A DNA stretch of 64,000 nt from Bradyrhizobium sp. NDS-1 (GTDB lineage Bacteria > Pseudomonadota > Alphaproteobacteria > Rhizobiales > Xanthobacteraceae): contig NZ_CP136628.1 of the NCBI RefSeq assembly GCF_032918005.1, positions 3,519,501-3,583,500 of the forward strand. The letters are read 5' to 3'. Of this stretch, positions 1-8,202 are shown in pieces. Numbering within the stretch: the first letter of the stretch is position 1; every line of letters starts with the position of its first letter. Below the pieces are notes generated by a model. That model was not told where the DNA came from and searched no databases. It saw only the letters and a list, made by a program, of their open reading frames with translations. The position numbers and the translations under genes are program-made.

Positions 1-626
1 ATCTCGGCGGTACCGCGATCGCGATCGCGCATTCCATCCCGGCCGGACTCTCCGCTCTCATCCCGGGCCTTCAGCCGATCCTGACCTCGACCGTTGCCAA
101 TCGCTGGCTCGGCGAGCGGGTGACACCGCTGCAATGGGCAGGGCTCGTGCTCGGCCTCGGCGGCGTGGTGATGATCCTGCACAACCGTCCCATGACCGGC
201 GAAGCCGGGCTTGGCTGGCTCGCCTCGGTGGTTTCGCTGATCAGCATCACGCTCGGCACCCTCTATCAGCGCCGCTACTGCAACCAGATCGACTGGCGCG
301 CCGGCAATCTCGTGCAGTATGTCGCTGTCACCATTTTCTTCGCGATCGGTGCCTTCCTGTTCGAAGACCGCGTGGTGCATTGGACGCGGGAGTTCGTGCT
401 CGCGCTCGCCTGGCTCGCCGTAGCACTCTCAATCGGATCGATCGGGCTGTTGTACTGGCTGATCCGCCACGCCGCGGCGACCTCGGTCGCGAGCCTGTTC
501 TATCTGGTGCCTGCTGTGACCGCGCTGATGGCATATCTGCTGTTCGGCGAAAAGCTCGATGGGCTGGCGATTGCCGGCATGGCGACGTGCGCGGCCGCGG
601 TGTTCGTCGTCAACCGGCGCTCCTAG
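1..626 (+). CDS. DMT/EamA-family transporter, 5' truncated by window edge
   Basis: This is the C-terminal part of a drug/metabolite-transporter (EamA) permease. The reading frame is open from the first bases of the window, so the true start lies outside it. The visible ~208 residues hold about six hydrophobic helices. The motif around PAGLSALIPGLQPILT is typical of the end of the first EamA repeat, and the second repeat contains the usual LFYLVPAVTALMAYLLFGE signature followed by a final helix. These proteins export or import small metabolites across the inner membrane. The substrate cannot be told. The next gene follows about 95 bp later on the same strand. Confidence 0.9.
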   Translation, partial: LGGTAIAIAHSIPAGLSALIPGLQPILTSTVANRWLGERVTPLQWAGLVLGLGGVVMILHNRPMTGEAGLGWLASVVSLISITLGTLYQRRYCNQIDWRAGNLVQYVAVTIFFAIGAFLFEDRVVHWTREFVLALAWLAVALSIGSIGLLYWLIRHAAATSVASLFYLVPAVTALMAYLLFGEKLDGLAIAGMATCAAAVFVVNRRS

Positions 627-721
627 GCCGGTACGCCCGGTCGGCAAATACATCCCTGACGTGCGGGGCGCGCTCGTGTTAGGCTGGGCTGGTTTCAGCT
701 TTCCTTTCACACGGTGATTTC

Positions 722-1468
722 ATGAAGAAGGCGCGGCGCGCACTACTCGCAAGGTCATTGAAGCCGGTCCGGATTGCCTGCATCAACTACGCGGAGGAGA
801 TGATAAGCGACCGGATGATGGCGAGGCTCACGGCCGCGCTTCAGAAATGCTACGACGAGCACTTCCTGCCCGTGTGGGGCTACCCCGTCGATCTCGACGT
901 CACCCGCAAGCCGAAGCCGACGGACTGGCAGCTCGTCTATTTCGACGATGCCACCCACAAGAACTTCCTCGGCCGGCACGAGTTGACCCATCGGGGACAG
1001 CCGATCTCCAAGATCTTCGTCAAGGCGCTGGGCGAGAACGATCCCGTCAGCCTGGCGGCGTCGCACGAGTTGTTCGAGATGGTGCTCGATCCCATGGCCA
1101 ATCTGTGGGCCGACAAGACCCGCCATACCCAATATGCCTACGAGGTCTGCGACGCCGTGGAGGAGGAAGCTTTTCTCGTCAACGGTTTTCCGATGTCGAA
1201 CTTCGTCTACCCGTCCTGGTTCGAGCCGTTCGGGCATCCCCGTGGCACCAAATTCGACCATATGGGGTCGCTGAAGGAGCCGTTCTCGATGACCGAGGGT
1301 GGCTACGTCATCAAGAAGGTCAACGGCCGGCGGGTGATCAAGCAGTTCGGCTCAGCGGAAAAGCGCAAGCGCTTCCACGCCGAGGACCGGCGCGGCCATC
1401 GCAGCGAATTCCGCGATCCTAAGGGAGAACACTACCCGGGCCGACGCGCATTGAGGCGGCGAGGGTAG
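722..1468 (+). CDS. Conserved hypothetical protein with zincin-like HE..E...D motif
   Basis: 248 residues with no signal peptide or membrane helix. I do not recognise a characterised family. The best-defined block is ASHELFEMVLDP (H115, E116, E119, D123), which looks like a metallopeptidase-type helix but lacks the second histidine of HExxH. It is followed by EVCDAVE and a hydrophobic, aromatic stretch (SNFVYPSWFEPF). The C-terminus (from about residue 200) is strongly basic and ends RRALRRRG. Similar SHE-x-x-E proteins occur in bacteria and phages as uncharacterised genes (from memory). A strong 12-bp hairpin terminator begins 10 bp after the stop codon, so it appears to be transcribed alone. 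A metal-binding or hydrolase role is a guess. Confidence 0.75.
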   Translation: MKKARRALLARSLKPVRIACINYAEEMISDRMMARLTAALQKCYDEHFLPVWGYPVDLDVTRKPKPTDWQLVYFDDATHKNFLGRHELTHRGQPISKIFVKALGENDPVSLAASHELFEMVLDPMANLWADKTRHTQYAYEVCDAVEEEAFLVNGFPMSNFVYPSWFEPFGHPRGTKFDHMGSLKEPFSMTEGGYVIKKVNGRRVIKQFGSAEKRKRFHAEDRRGHRSEFRDPKGEHYPGRRALRRRG

Positions 1469-1477
1469 GGCCCCGAC

Positions 1478-1505
1478 GTCTCCGGGTGCGTCCGCACCCG
1501 GAGAC
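1478..1505. terminator. 12-bp hairpin between convergent genes
   Basis: GTCTCCGGGTGC pairs perfectly with GCACCCGGAGAC around a 4-nt loop. It has no T-run, but it lies between two genes that face each other (ending at 1468 and 1521), so it probably ends transcription from both sides. Confidence 0.6.
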
Positions 1506-1520
1506 CTCTCCAGGCGGCGC

Positions 1521-1826
1521 TCAGCGCTTGGCCTTTTTGGCCTTCTTCTTAGACTTGGTGGCTTTCTTGGCGGCCTTCTTCGTGGCCTTTTTCGCGGCTT
1601 TCTTTGAAGCCTTCTTTGCTGTTTTCTTCGTGGTCTTCTTCGCAGCCTTCTTGGTTTTCTTCTTGGCTGCTTTCTTCGGCGCTACTTTCTTCGCGACCTT
1701 CTTGGCTGCTTTCTTCACCTGCTTGACGGCGGTGACTGCGGCGTCCTTGGTCGCTTCCACGGCGTTGGTGATGGTGTCCATCGCCTGCTCGGTGATCGGC
1801 TTCTCGTCGTCCATATCGTCCCCCAT
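1521..1826 (-). CDS. Histone H1-like lysine/alanine-rich protein
   Basis: 101 residues. The first ~35 are acidic or neutral and predicted helical. The remainder is a low-complexity array of KKAAKK-type repeats, broken by one APKKAAKKK segment. This is the composition of bacterial histone H1-like DNA-binding proteins (Hc1 / AlgR3 C-terminal type), which coat DNA without sequence specificity. Start chosen at 1826; an internal ATG four codons later is also possible. Only about 55 bp separate it from the photolyase stop codon upstream on the same strand. Repeat number in such genes varies between strains. Confidence 0.8.
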   Translation of the reverse strand: MGDDMDDEKPITEQAMDTITNAVEATKDAAVTAVKQVKKAAKKVAKKVAPKKAAKKKTKKAAKKTTKKTAKKASKKAAKKATKKAAKKATKSKKKAKKAKR

Positions 1827-1880
1827 TGTTTGAATGGAGCGATAACGATAGCGGGATTCGAAATTGTGTCAAAGCAGCGC

Positions 1881-3356
1881 TCAACCTTTGCGGATCTTTG
1901 CGTAAGCGGCGAGCGCGCGCTCGCGTCCCCTGGCATGATCGACGATCGGCTGCGGATAGGTCTTGCCGGGCGTGATGCCCGCGCTCGCAAGCTCGATCGG
2001 GGTTGCCCGCCAAGGCTGGTGGATCAGCTTCACCGGCAGATCCTTCAGCTCCGGCACCCAGGCCCGAACATAGGTTCCATCCGGATCGAACTTCTCGCCC
2101 TGGAGCTGGGGATTGAACACGCGGAAATAGGGCGCAGCATCGGCGCCGCAGCCGGCGACCCACTGCCAGTTCGCGGGGTTGCTGCCCGCGTCGGCATCGA
2201 CCAGCGTATCCCAGAACCAGGCTTCGCCCTCGCGCCAGTCGACCAGTAGGTGCTTGACCAGGAACGAGGCCACCACCATCCGCACCCGGTTGTGCATCAC
2301 CCCGGTGTGCCAGAGCTCGCGCAGGCCGGCATCGACAATGGGATAGCCGGTGCGGCCGCGCCGCCAGGCGGCAAGCGCCTTCTGGTCCGGTGTCCAGGGG
2401 AAGCCGTCGAAGTTCGCCTGCAGGTTTTCGGTGGCGAGGTCGGGGTGATCGTGGAGCAGATGGCGGCAGAACTCGCGCCAGCCGAGCTCACTCAGGAACT
2501 TTTCGATGCCCGGTCCGAGTGCCGGGTCTTCATCCGCAGCGAACCGCGCCGCGTGCCAGACTTGCCGGGGGCTGAGTTCGCCGAACCTCAAGTGCGGCGA
2601 CAGGCCTGAGGTGCCGTCGCGATCCGGGCGGTCGCGATCGCCGACATAACGGCGCGCGGTGTGCTTGAGGAAGTCGCGCAGGCGTCTGCGGGCCGAGGCC
2701 TCGCCCGGTGTCCAGCTCTCGCGCAGGCCGCCGGCCCAGTCGGGTTTGGTCGGCTCGAGCCTCCAGCTCTCCAGCCCGTCGCCCGCATTTGTCGCAGCCG
2801 GGCGAAGCTCTTTCGGAGCAGACAGGGGTTTTGGCGGATCGCCGAGCGCCAGCACGCGCCGCCAGAATGGCGTGAACACGCGCAAGCCGCGGCCCTCCTT
2901 GGTGCGGATCGCCGAGGGCGGGACAAGGAGGTCACCAGGGAAGCTCTGTGAGTCGACGCCGAGCCTTGCCAGCGCTGCCCCGAGTTGGCGCTCGATCGTC
3001 TGATGCGGCGCCTGCGCGATCCCGTTCCAGTAGACGGCGCGGGCGCCGCTCTCCTGCGCCACCTCGGGGATCACCCTGGCCACGGGTCCCCTGCGCAGGA
3101 CCAGCGCTCCGCCGCGCGCGGCGATCTCGGCCGCAAGCGCCCGCAGCGACTGCGCCAGCCACCAGCGCGTTGCGGCGCCGGGTGGCCGCCCGACCCCGTC
3201 GTCCAGGACGAAGAGGCAGAGCACAGGTGCGCCGGTTTTCGCGGCGGCGTGGAGGGCGGGATGGTCGGACAGCCGAAGATCATCGCGGAACCAGACGATG
3301 ATGGGCGGCGCGCTTGGCGTGGTCAGGGAGGGCCTCGTTTGCGATTTGGAAACCAT
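1881..3356 (-). CDS. phrB: Deoxyribodipyrimidine photolyase
   Basis: 491 residues. It repairs UV-induced cyclobutane pyrimidine dimers using blue light, FADH- and an antenna cofactor. The N-terminal Rossmann-like antenna domain starts [17 protein letters not shown]. The C-terminal helical FAD domain contains [38 protein letters not shown] and the terminal [16 protein letters not shown] block, all family hallmarks. The open frame runs 59 codons further upstream, but ATG 3356 puts the antenna domain near the start and leaves an 85-bp divergent promoter region before the chemoreceptor gene. A cryptochrome-like function is possible, but the conserved tryptophans and asparagine fit a CPD photolyase. 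Confidence 0.93.
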   Translation of the reverse strand: MVSKSQTRPSLTTPSAPPIIVWFRDDLRLSDHPALHAAAKTGAPVLCLFVLDDGVGRPPGAATRWWLAQSLRALAAEIAARGGALVLRRGPVARVIPEVAQESGARAVYWNGIAQAPHQTIERQLGAALARLGVDSQSFPGDLLVPPSAIRTKEGRGLRVFTPFWRRVLALGDPPKPLSAPKELRPAATNAGDGLESWRLEPTKPDWAGGLRESWTPGEASARRRLRDFLKHTARRYVGDRDRPDRDGTSGLSPHLRFGELSPRQVWHAARFAADEDPALGPGIEKFLSELGWREFCRHLLHDHPDLATENLQANFDGFPWTPDQKALAAWRRGRTGYPIVDAGLRELWHTGVMHNRVRMVVASFLVKHLLVDWREGEAWFWDTLVDADAGSNPANWQWVAGCGADAAPYFRVFNPQLQGEKFDPDGTYVRAWVPELKDLPVKLIHQPWRATPIELASAGITPGKTYPQPIVDHARGRERALAAYAKIRKG

Positions 3357-3441
3357 TCCGGGTGGGGCGATTGGAATCGCCGTTAATGCGGCCGTAAGCC
3401 GATTGCATGAATATGCAGGAATTACGGGGGTCATTCCAATC

Positions 3442-5172
3442 ATGTCCAATCTTCTAACGGCGAAGTTCCTGCCGCAGTTCAAGCTCGGTACCAAGGCGGT
3501 CCTCTGTGCCGTGCTGCTGATCGCCGTGAACACGGCGCTCGTGGTCGGCGCCGGCTATTGGTCGCTGACATCCGCCTTCAATGATCGCGCATTGCGCGAC
3601 ATCGAGGTCAATCTGCGCACGCTGGCGCTGGCCTTTACCGAGATCGTTCCGGACGCCAAGGTCACAATGAGGGATGGCGCGGTGGTGCGCGCCGAGATCC
3701 CCAAAATGCCCGACCTCAAGGACCACGCCATCGTCGATCGGGCCGTGTCCTATGTCGGCGGCAATGCGACCCTGTTCGTGTTCGACGACGCGAGCGGGCA
3801 GTTCGTGCGACGCTCGACCAACGTGAAGAAGGAAAATGGCGATCGCGCCGTCGGCACCCAGCTTGCCGCCGACCATCCCGGGCAGGCGCCGCTGCGCCGG
3901 GGCGAGGCCTATAAGGGGCCGGCCACGCTGTTCGGCAAGTCGTTCATGACCGCCTACTTCCCGGTCGCGGACGCGGCCGGCAAGGTCGTCGGCATTCTCT
4001 ATGTCGGCATTCCCATGATCCAGTACGAGAGCATGCTGGCCCACGCGATCGAGAGCATGGCAGTGGCCGCCGGGCTCGCCGCATTGCTGGTTCTTGTCCT
4101 GACGATGCTGGTCGTCCGCCGCGTCACCCGGCCGCTGATCTCGGTCACGCGCTCGCTCACCGCGCTTGCCAACGGCCAGAGCGACGTTGCGATCGAATGC
4201 GAGGATCGCGCCGACGAGATCGGCGAGATCGCCCGCACGGTCGCGGTGTTCAAGAGCAATTCGCTGGAGCGGGCGCGCATGCGCAGCGAGCAGGCGGCAG
4301 CCACAGCTGCGGCGGCCGAGCAGCGCAAATCCGACCTGCGCAACTTCGTCGAGGAGTTCCGCGGCAGCGTCGGCGGCGTCCTCGACAAGGTGCTCACCTC
4401 GTCCGGCGAGTTCGAGCGCGCGGCGCGGCAACTCACCGACGTCGCACGCTCCACCGCGGATCTGTCGGCTCAGTCCGCCGGCGCTTCCGAAAATGCCTCC
4501 GAGCACGTGCGTTCGGCAGCGTCAGCCTCGGACGAGCTGTCTCAATCGATCTCCGAGATCGCCCGGCGGGTCCAGGAATCGAACGCGATTTCCGCGGAGG
4601 CGGTGCAGCAGGCCGAGGCGACCGACCAGCGCATCGCGCAGCTTTCCGAGGCGGGCGCGCGCATTGGCGACGTCGTCAAGCTGATCACCTCGATCGCCGA
4701 GCAGACCAACCTGCTGGCGCTGAACGCCACCATCGAGGCCGCGCGCGCGGGCGATGCCGGTCGCGGCTTCGCGGTGGTGGCCCAGGAGGTCAAGACGCTG
4801 GCCGGCCAGACGGCCAAGGCGACCGACGAGATTTCGAACCAGATCGAGAGCATGCAGCTCGCGACCGAGGAATCGGTCGCCGCCATCAAGGCGATCAGCC
4901 AGACCATCGAGCGCATCAGCGGGATCGCAGGCTCGATCTCGGCTGCGGTCGAGCAGCAGAAGAGCGCGACCCACAACATCGTGGCCAGCGTTCGTGCCGC
5001 GGTGTCCGGCACCGCCGATGTCGCCGTCAATGTCCGTCACGCGGCCAAGGGCGCCAGCGAGACTGGCGAGACCTCGAGCCGGATGTTCGTCTCCGCACAG
5101 GCGCTCTCAGGCGAGAGCCTGCATCTCAAGGCTGAGGTCGACAGGTTCATCGACCGCGTGCGCGCGGCGTAA
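3442..5172 (+). CDS. Methyl-accepting chemotaxis protein with single-Cache sensor
   Basis: 576 residues. It senses a ligand outside the inner membrane and signals through CheA/CheW to the flagellar motor. Order: TM1 (about 12-35); periplasmic single Cache-type domain (about 40-185, with the [20 protein letters not shown] and [25 protein letters not shown] blocks); TM2 (about 198-220); HAMP (about 220-275); and a long cytoplasmic methyl-accepting coiled coil whose hairpin tip [15 protein letters not shown] begins near residue 420. There is no C-terminal CheR-docking pentapeptide. ATG 3442 was chosen because it directly precedes the TM1 sequence; the frame is open further upstream but without family similarity. 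The ligand is unknown. Confidence 0.95.
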   Translation: MSNLLTAKFLPQFKLGTKAVLCAVLLIAVNTALVVGAGYWSLTSAFNDRALRDIEVNLRTLALAFTEIVPDAKVTMRDGAVVRAEIPKMPDLKDHAIVDRAVSYVGGNATLFVFDDASGQFVRRSTNVKKENGDRAVGTQLAADHPGQAPLRRGEAYKGPATLFGKSFMTAYFPVADAAGKVVGILYVGIPMIQYESMLAHAIESMAVAAGLAALLVLVLTMLVVRRVTRPLISVTRSLTALANGQSDVAIECEDRADEIGEIARTVAVFKSNSLERARMRSEQAAATAAAAEQRKSDLRNFVEEFRGSVGGVLDKVLTSSGEFERAARQLTDVARSTADLSAQSAGASENASEHVRSAASASDELSQSISEIARRVQESNAISAEAVQQAEATDQRIAQLSEAGARIGDVVKLITSIAEQTNLLALNATIEAARAGDAGRGFAVVAQEVKTLAGQTAKATDEISNQIESMQLATEESVAAIKAISQTIERISGIAGSISAAVEQQKSATHNIVASVRAAVSGTADVAVNVRHAAKGASETGETSSRMFVSAQALSGESLHLKAEVDRFIDRVRAA

Positions 5173-5181
5173 GTTGTCACC

Positions 5182-5221
5182 GTCATTCCGGGTTCGGTCC
5201 TGCGGACCGCCCCGGAATGAC
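5182..5221. terminator. Bidirectional hairpin / dispersed repeat unit
   Basis: GTCATTCCGGG pairs with CCCGGAATGAC, with a second inner stem CGGTCC/GGACCG. It lies between the convergent chemoreceptor (ends 5172) and peroxiredoxin (ends 5241). The GTCATTCCGGG..CCCGGAATGAC sequence is a familiar dispersed intergenic palindrome of Bradyrhizobium-type genomes (recollection, not searched). Confidence 0.6.
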
Positions 5222-5240
5222 CGTTCGTTGTTATTCGTTG

Positions 5241-5900
5241 TTATTTTGGCTGCGGCACGATGCGGATGTAGGGTTTCGGTTCCTTCCAACCCTGCGGGTA
5301 GATCGTCTTGGCCTCGTCATTGGAGACCGAGCCCGCGATGATGACGTCGTCGCCCTGCGACCAGTCGGCCGGGGTCGCGACGCGATGCTTGGCGGTGAGT
5401 TGGAGCGAGTCGATGACTCGTAGGATCTCCTGGAAGTTCCGCCCCGTCGTCATCGGGTAGACCAGCACCAGTTTGATCTTTTTGTCCGGCCCGATGACGA
5501 AGACGTTGCGGACGGTCTGGTTGTCGGCGGCGGTGCGGGTGAGGGGATCGCCCGAGATCGCGGCCGGCAACATGCCGTAGAGCTTCGAGACGTTGTAATC
5601 GGTGTCGCCGATCATCGGATAATTGGGAGCCGCGCCTTGCGTCTCCTTGATGTCCTCCGACCATTTGGCATGGCGGTCGACCGGATCGACCGACAGGCCC
5701 ATCAGCTTGACGCCGCGCTTGTCGAACTCCGGCTTCAATTTGGCGAGCGCGCCGAGCTCGGTCGTGCAAACCGGCGTGAAGTCCTTGGGGTGCGAGAACA
5801 GCAGTGCCCAGCTGTTGCCGATCCAGTCGTGGAACTTGATCTTCCCTTCGGTGGTCTCGGCTTCGAAGTCGGGTGCGGTGGTGCCGATCGGAAGTGTCAT
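5241..5900 (-). CDS. 1-Cys peroxiredoxin (Prx6 type)
   Basis: 219 residues, cytoplasmic. It reduces hydrogen peroxide and organic hydroperoxides. The PxxxTxxC active site is PKDFTPVC, with peroxidatic Cys45, followed by TTELG. Length and the C-terminal extension (ADWSQGDDVIIAG, then KPYIRIVPQP) match the Prx6/1-Cys subfamily rather than AhpC, and no resolving cysteine is visible. It is transcribed alone, away from the gene at 6294. An inverted repeat TGAATTT-N6-AAATTCA lies 19-38 bp upstream of the start codon and could be an operator. Confidence 0.95.
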   Translation of the reverse strand: MTLPIGTTAPDFEAETTEGKIKFHDWIGNSWALLFSHPKDFTPVCTTELGALAKLKPEFDKRGVKLMGLSVDPVDRHAKWSEDIKETQGAAPNYPMIGDTDYNVSKLYGMLPAAISGDPLTRTAADNQTVRNVFVIGPDKKIKLVLVYPMTTGRNFQEILRVIDSLQLTAKHRVATPADWSQGDDVIIAGSVSNDEAKTIYPQGWKEPKPYIRIVPQPK

Positions 5901-5918
5901 GGTTCTACCTCATCGCAT

Positions 5919-5938
5919 TGAATTTACTGGGAAATTCA
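5919..5938. promoter_or_regulatory. Inverted repeat upstream of peroxiredoxin
   Basis: TGAATTT, six bases, AAATTCA: a perfect 7-bp inverted repeat just upstream of the peroxiredoxin start codon. The size and spacing fit a dimeric regulator site. The regulator is unknown (peroxide-responsive control is only an inference from the target gene). Confidence 0.45.
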
Positions 5939-6230
5939 GTTCTGGCCGTCATCCTCAGTATAGAGGTCTTGCAAAGCCAAGTGAACGCCCGCTGAACCGG
6001 TTCAAGTAAAATGTGAATTCCTTCCTTGAAGAGCCGATTTCCTAGCAACTTTTTGTTACAGCCGCACCTGCGGCGAAACATCTCCACCCGGGGTCACACG
6101 GTCTCGCTCGCCCCGATTAAGCCTTTTATGACTTTCATCACACTCGCCCCGGCGCTCCCAGAACCAAAGCGGTCCTGACAGCGACCAATTGGCAACCATC
6201 TCGAAAAGTCGCGATCACCGTATCGAATCG

Positions 6231-6245
6231 TTAACCACCCCTTTA
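6231..6245. promoter_or_regulatory. CtrA-like half-matched site in a 393-bp intergenic region
   Basis: TTAACCACCCCTTTA resembles the alphaproteobacterial CtrA box TTAA-N7-TTAA with one mismatch. It lies about 50 bp upstream of the hypothetical gene at 6294. The rest of the 5939-6293 stretch is AT-richer than its surroundings, contains no credible ORF, and must hold the promoters of both divergent genes. Confidence 0.3.
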
Positions 6246-6293
6246 CGCCGGCATGAAAATGCTGGTCGATCAGAAGAAGTCTGGAAGTGAACT

Positions 6294-6866
6294 ATGTCTG
6301 CCGCTGCGCCTAAGTCTGTCCAATCGCCGTCCCTGGAACCGTCCTGCCGCGATACCGCGGCCCATGCGCTGAGCATCGTGCGCGACGGCGTGATCACGGG
6401 CGAAGGCCCGACCACCAAGGGAAGGGTGCATTTCTCCCGCTCGCTCGATGCCGATGACACCGCCTGGTGCACGCGCATCCTGACCGCAACCGCCGTCAAC
6501 GACCAGCCCGTCAGCCGCCCCGAGGCTGAAATGCTGTTCGAGATCAACGAGGCCGCGACCGAGCGCACCGATGGCGGCCGCTTCGACGATTTGCTCGCCA
6601 AGGCCGTTGCCCATTATGCGGCAAGCGCCTCGGGCCTGAAGGTGCCGCCGCGCAGCGTCGCCTTGTCGGCCGATACCGACATCGAGAGCTGGGCGCCGTC
6701 CTATGCCTCCAAGGTCAACAGCGAGATGCTGGAGTGGATTGCCGGCCAGATGCGCGGCAAGCGCCACAACAACCGGCGCCTGATGGCGATGGTGGCGACC
6801 TTCCTGGGCGCCACCGCGCTGCCTCTGGCGGGCCAGTTGCCGAACGTGTTCGACATCGGCATGTAA
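6294..6866 (+). CDS. Conserved hypothetical protein
   Basis: 190 residues, not recognised as a named family. The N-terminal ~20 residues are polar and probably disordered. The middle (30-150) is mixed alpha/beta with DADDTAWCTRILTAT and PEAEMLFEINEAATER; the latter resembles helix-rich segments found in several uncharacterised rhizobial proteins. A weakly hydrophobic segment near residues 165-182 (LMAMVATFLGATALPLAG) might be a membrane contact. The start has a purine-rich leader (GAAGTGAACT). A strong rho-independent terminator follows 43 bp after the stop, so it is a single-gene transcript. Confidence 0.75.
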   Translation: MSAAAPKSVQSPSLEPSCRDTAAHALSIVRDGVITGEGPTTKGRVHFSRSLDADDTAWCTRILTATAVNDQPVSRPEAEMLFEINEAATERTDGGRFDDLLAKAVAHYAASASGLKVPPRSVALSADTDIESWAPSYASKVNSEMLEWIAGQMRGKRHNNRRLMAMVATFLGATALPLAGQLPNVFDIGM

Positions 6867-6909
6867 CAACCGAGATACTCTCGCGTCCCGTGCGGGGCGC
6901 GAGCGAAAG

Positions 6910-6937
6910 CGGCGGGGTTATTCCCCGCCGTTTTTGT
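6910..6937 (+). terminator. Rho-independent terminator
   Basis: Stem CGGCGGGG/CCCCGCCG with loop TTATT, followed by TTTTTGTTT. It ends the transcript of the hypothetical gene at 6294. Confidence 0.9.
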
Positions 6938-7833
6938 TTGCGGGCGTCCGGCTCGAGCCCGAGCGTGCGGCCCGGAAGCCGGCGGCGTCGTTTGGCGCGC
7001 CGCTCGAAGTCAGCCATCCAAAATCTCCGTACTGACATCGTGAGGTGCGAGGCGTGCGATGCGGATGCATCGCGTGCGGAGCCCCGAAAGATGAGCGGCT
7101 GCCGAGCCGGGGCAGCGGGGGCGTCGCCCTTCGAGGGCGCTGAAGAAGCGGCCGCCTCAGGGTGACGGTCCGAGATGATGCATGCTGCAGCTTTCGATAA
7201 ACGCTTTCGACGTACAGACACACCCTCGCATCCTCGCGGCGCATCTCGCCCGAGTTTTGCTCGTCGCCTTGCCCTCGATTGAAAGAGGGCGCAGGGAAGG
7301 CCGGGAGCCGGTTGGCTCCCGTGGACCGCCATGCCAAGAGCAGACTGCGTGTGCTTCATGCATAGCGGGAAACAGGGCAACCGGAGCATCCCGGCCTTCC
7401 CTGCGCAGTGGTTGGAACGGCTTATGTCGTGCTTTCCCCGGGGAGCGTTGCACTATTGCCCCCGTCGCCTTGCGGATGACTGACGCGTGCGTCCGGTTGG
7501 ACGACACACCTCACCACAAGCCTTGACGCACAGACCCCGGGCGCCAGGACCACACGATTTTGCCGTACGCTGGAATCACACCGGTCGTGTGCGCGACGCT
7601 CTCGCTCACGGTTGCCCGCCCTGCGAAGCTCTTCGCGCCGATGTGACCTGCGTCCACCGCCGCCCGGCCCGCGTTCGTGACGATCGCGATACGTCCCCCT
7701 TCCTTGGGCCGGGTTGCCGCAACACATGCGCCCTTTCCGAATTTCGGTAAAGTGGAATATTTTCGGCGGCGCGGATTGACCCAGCGCTCGCGTGTTTTGC
7801 CCGACGGGCAACGCAAGGGGTTGTGTCCGGCGT
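6938..7833. repeat. Gene-free composite repeat region
   Basis: About 900 bp with many short overlapping open frames on both strands, all rich in Arg, Ser and Ala and none with a ribosome site or family resemblance. Within it, an 18-bp arm GCGCAGGGAAGGCCGGGA at 7289-7306 is exactly inverted at 7389-7406, separated by 82 bp, giving a long stem-loop. The stretches near 7040-7160 (GATGCGGATGCATCGC, TCGAGGGCGCTGAAGAAGCG) and 7490-7800 resemble intergenic sequences that recur in Bradyrhizobium genomes. This is recognition from memory, not a search. No transposase or target-site duplication is visible. Confidence 0.5.
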
Positions 7834-8151
7834 TCAATCCGGCGCGGTTTGCACCGGTGGACTTGGAGCAGGCGCCGGCGCGGGCTTTGGCGCCGTCGGA
7901 CGGCGGTCGGCCCTGGCAAGATCGCGGCGCAGCGACAATGGCGCTGCGTGCAGGGCAAACGCGATCGCGATCTGCGTTCGGTTCGAGAGCCGGTATTTGC
8001 GCATGATGTTGCCGATATGCGCCCGCACCGTGTTCTCCGAGATCTTGAGCTCGTAGGCGATGTTCTTGTTCTGCAGCCCCCGCGCGATCAGCATCATCAG
8101 CTCACGCTCGCGCGGTGTCGGGGTAATCGAATCCTTCGGATCCGGGCTCAT
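7834..8151 (-). CDS. Small LuxR-type HTH protein
   Basis: 105 residues. A GerE/LuxR DNA-binding domain occupies about residues 10-72 (TPRERELMMLIARGLQNKNIA, then ISENTVRAHIGNIMRKY, RLSNRTQIAIAF). There is no receiver or ligand domain, and the C-terminal 25 residues are Pro/Ala-rich and disordered. HTH-only LuxR proteins act as transcription factors without a classical input domain. It is the most downstream gene after the exporter operon (51 bp from the permease stop, same strand), so it may be co-transcribed and could regulate the exporter or the curlin genes beyond it. The tail suggests either a natural short form or erosion of a longer protein. Confidence 0.8.
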   Translation of the reverse strand: MSPDPKDSITPTPRERELMMLIARGLQNKNIAYELKISENTVRAHIGNIMRKYRLSNRTQIAIAFALHAAPLSLRRDLARADRRPTAPKPAPAPAPSPPVQTAPD

Positions 8152-8202
8152 GATGGGCTCCTCCCTGGTCTTCGGGCCGAATTCGCCGCGTCCGCCATCA
8201 TC

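Noticed and set aside
7182..7526. Short Arg/Ser-rich frames on both strands in the 6.9-7.8 kb region
   Set aside because: No ribosome sites, no family, overlapping frames on both strands; treated as repeat DNA.
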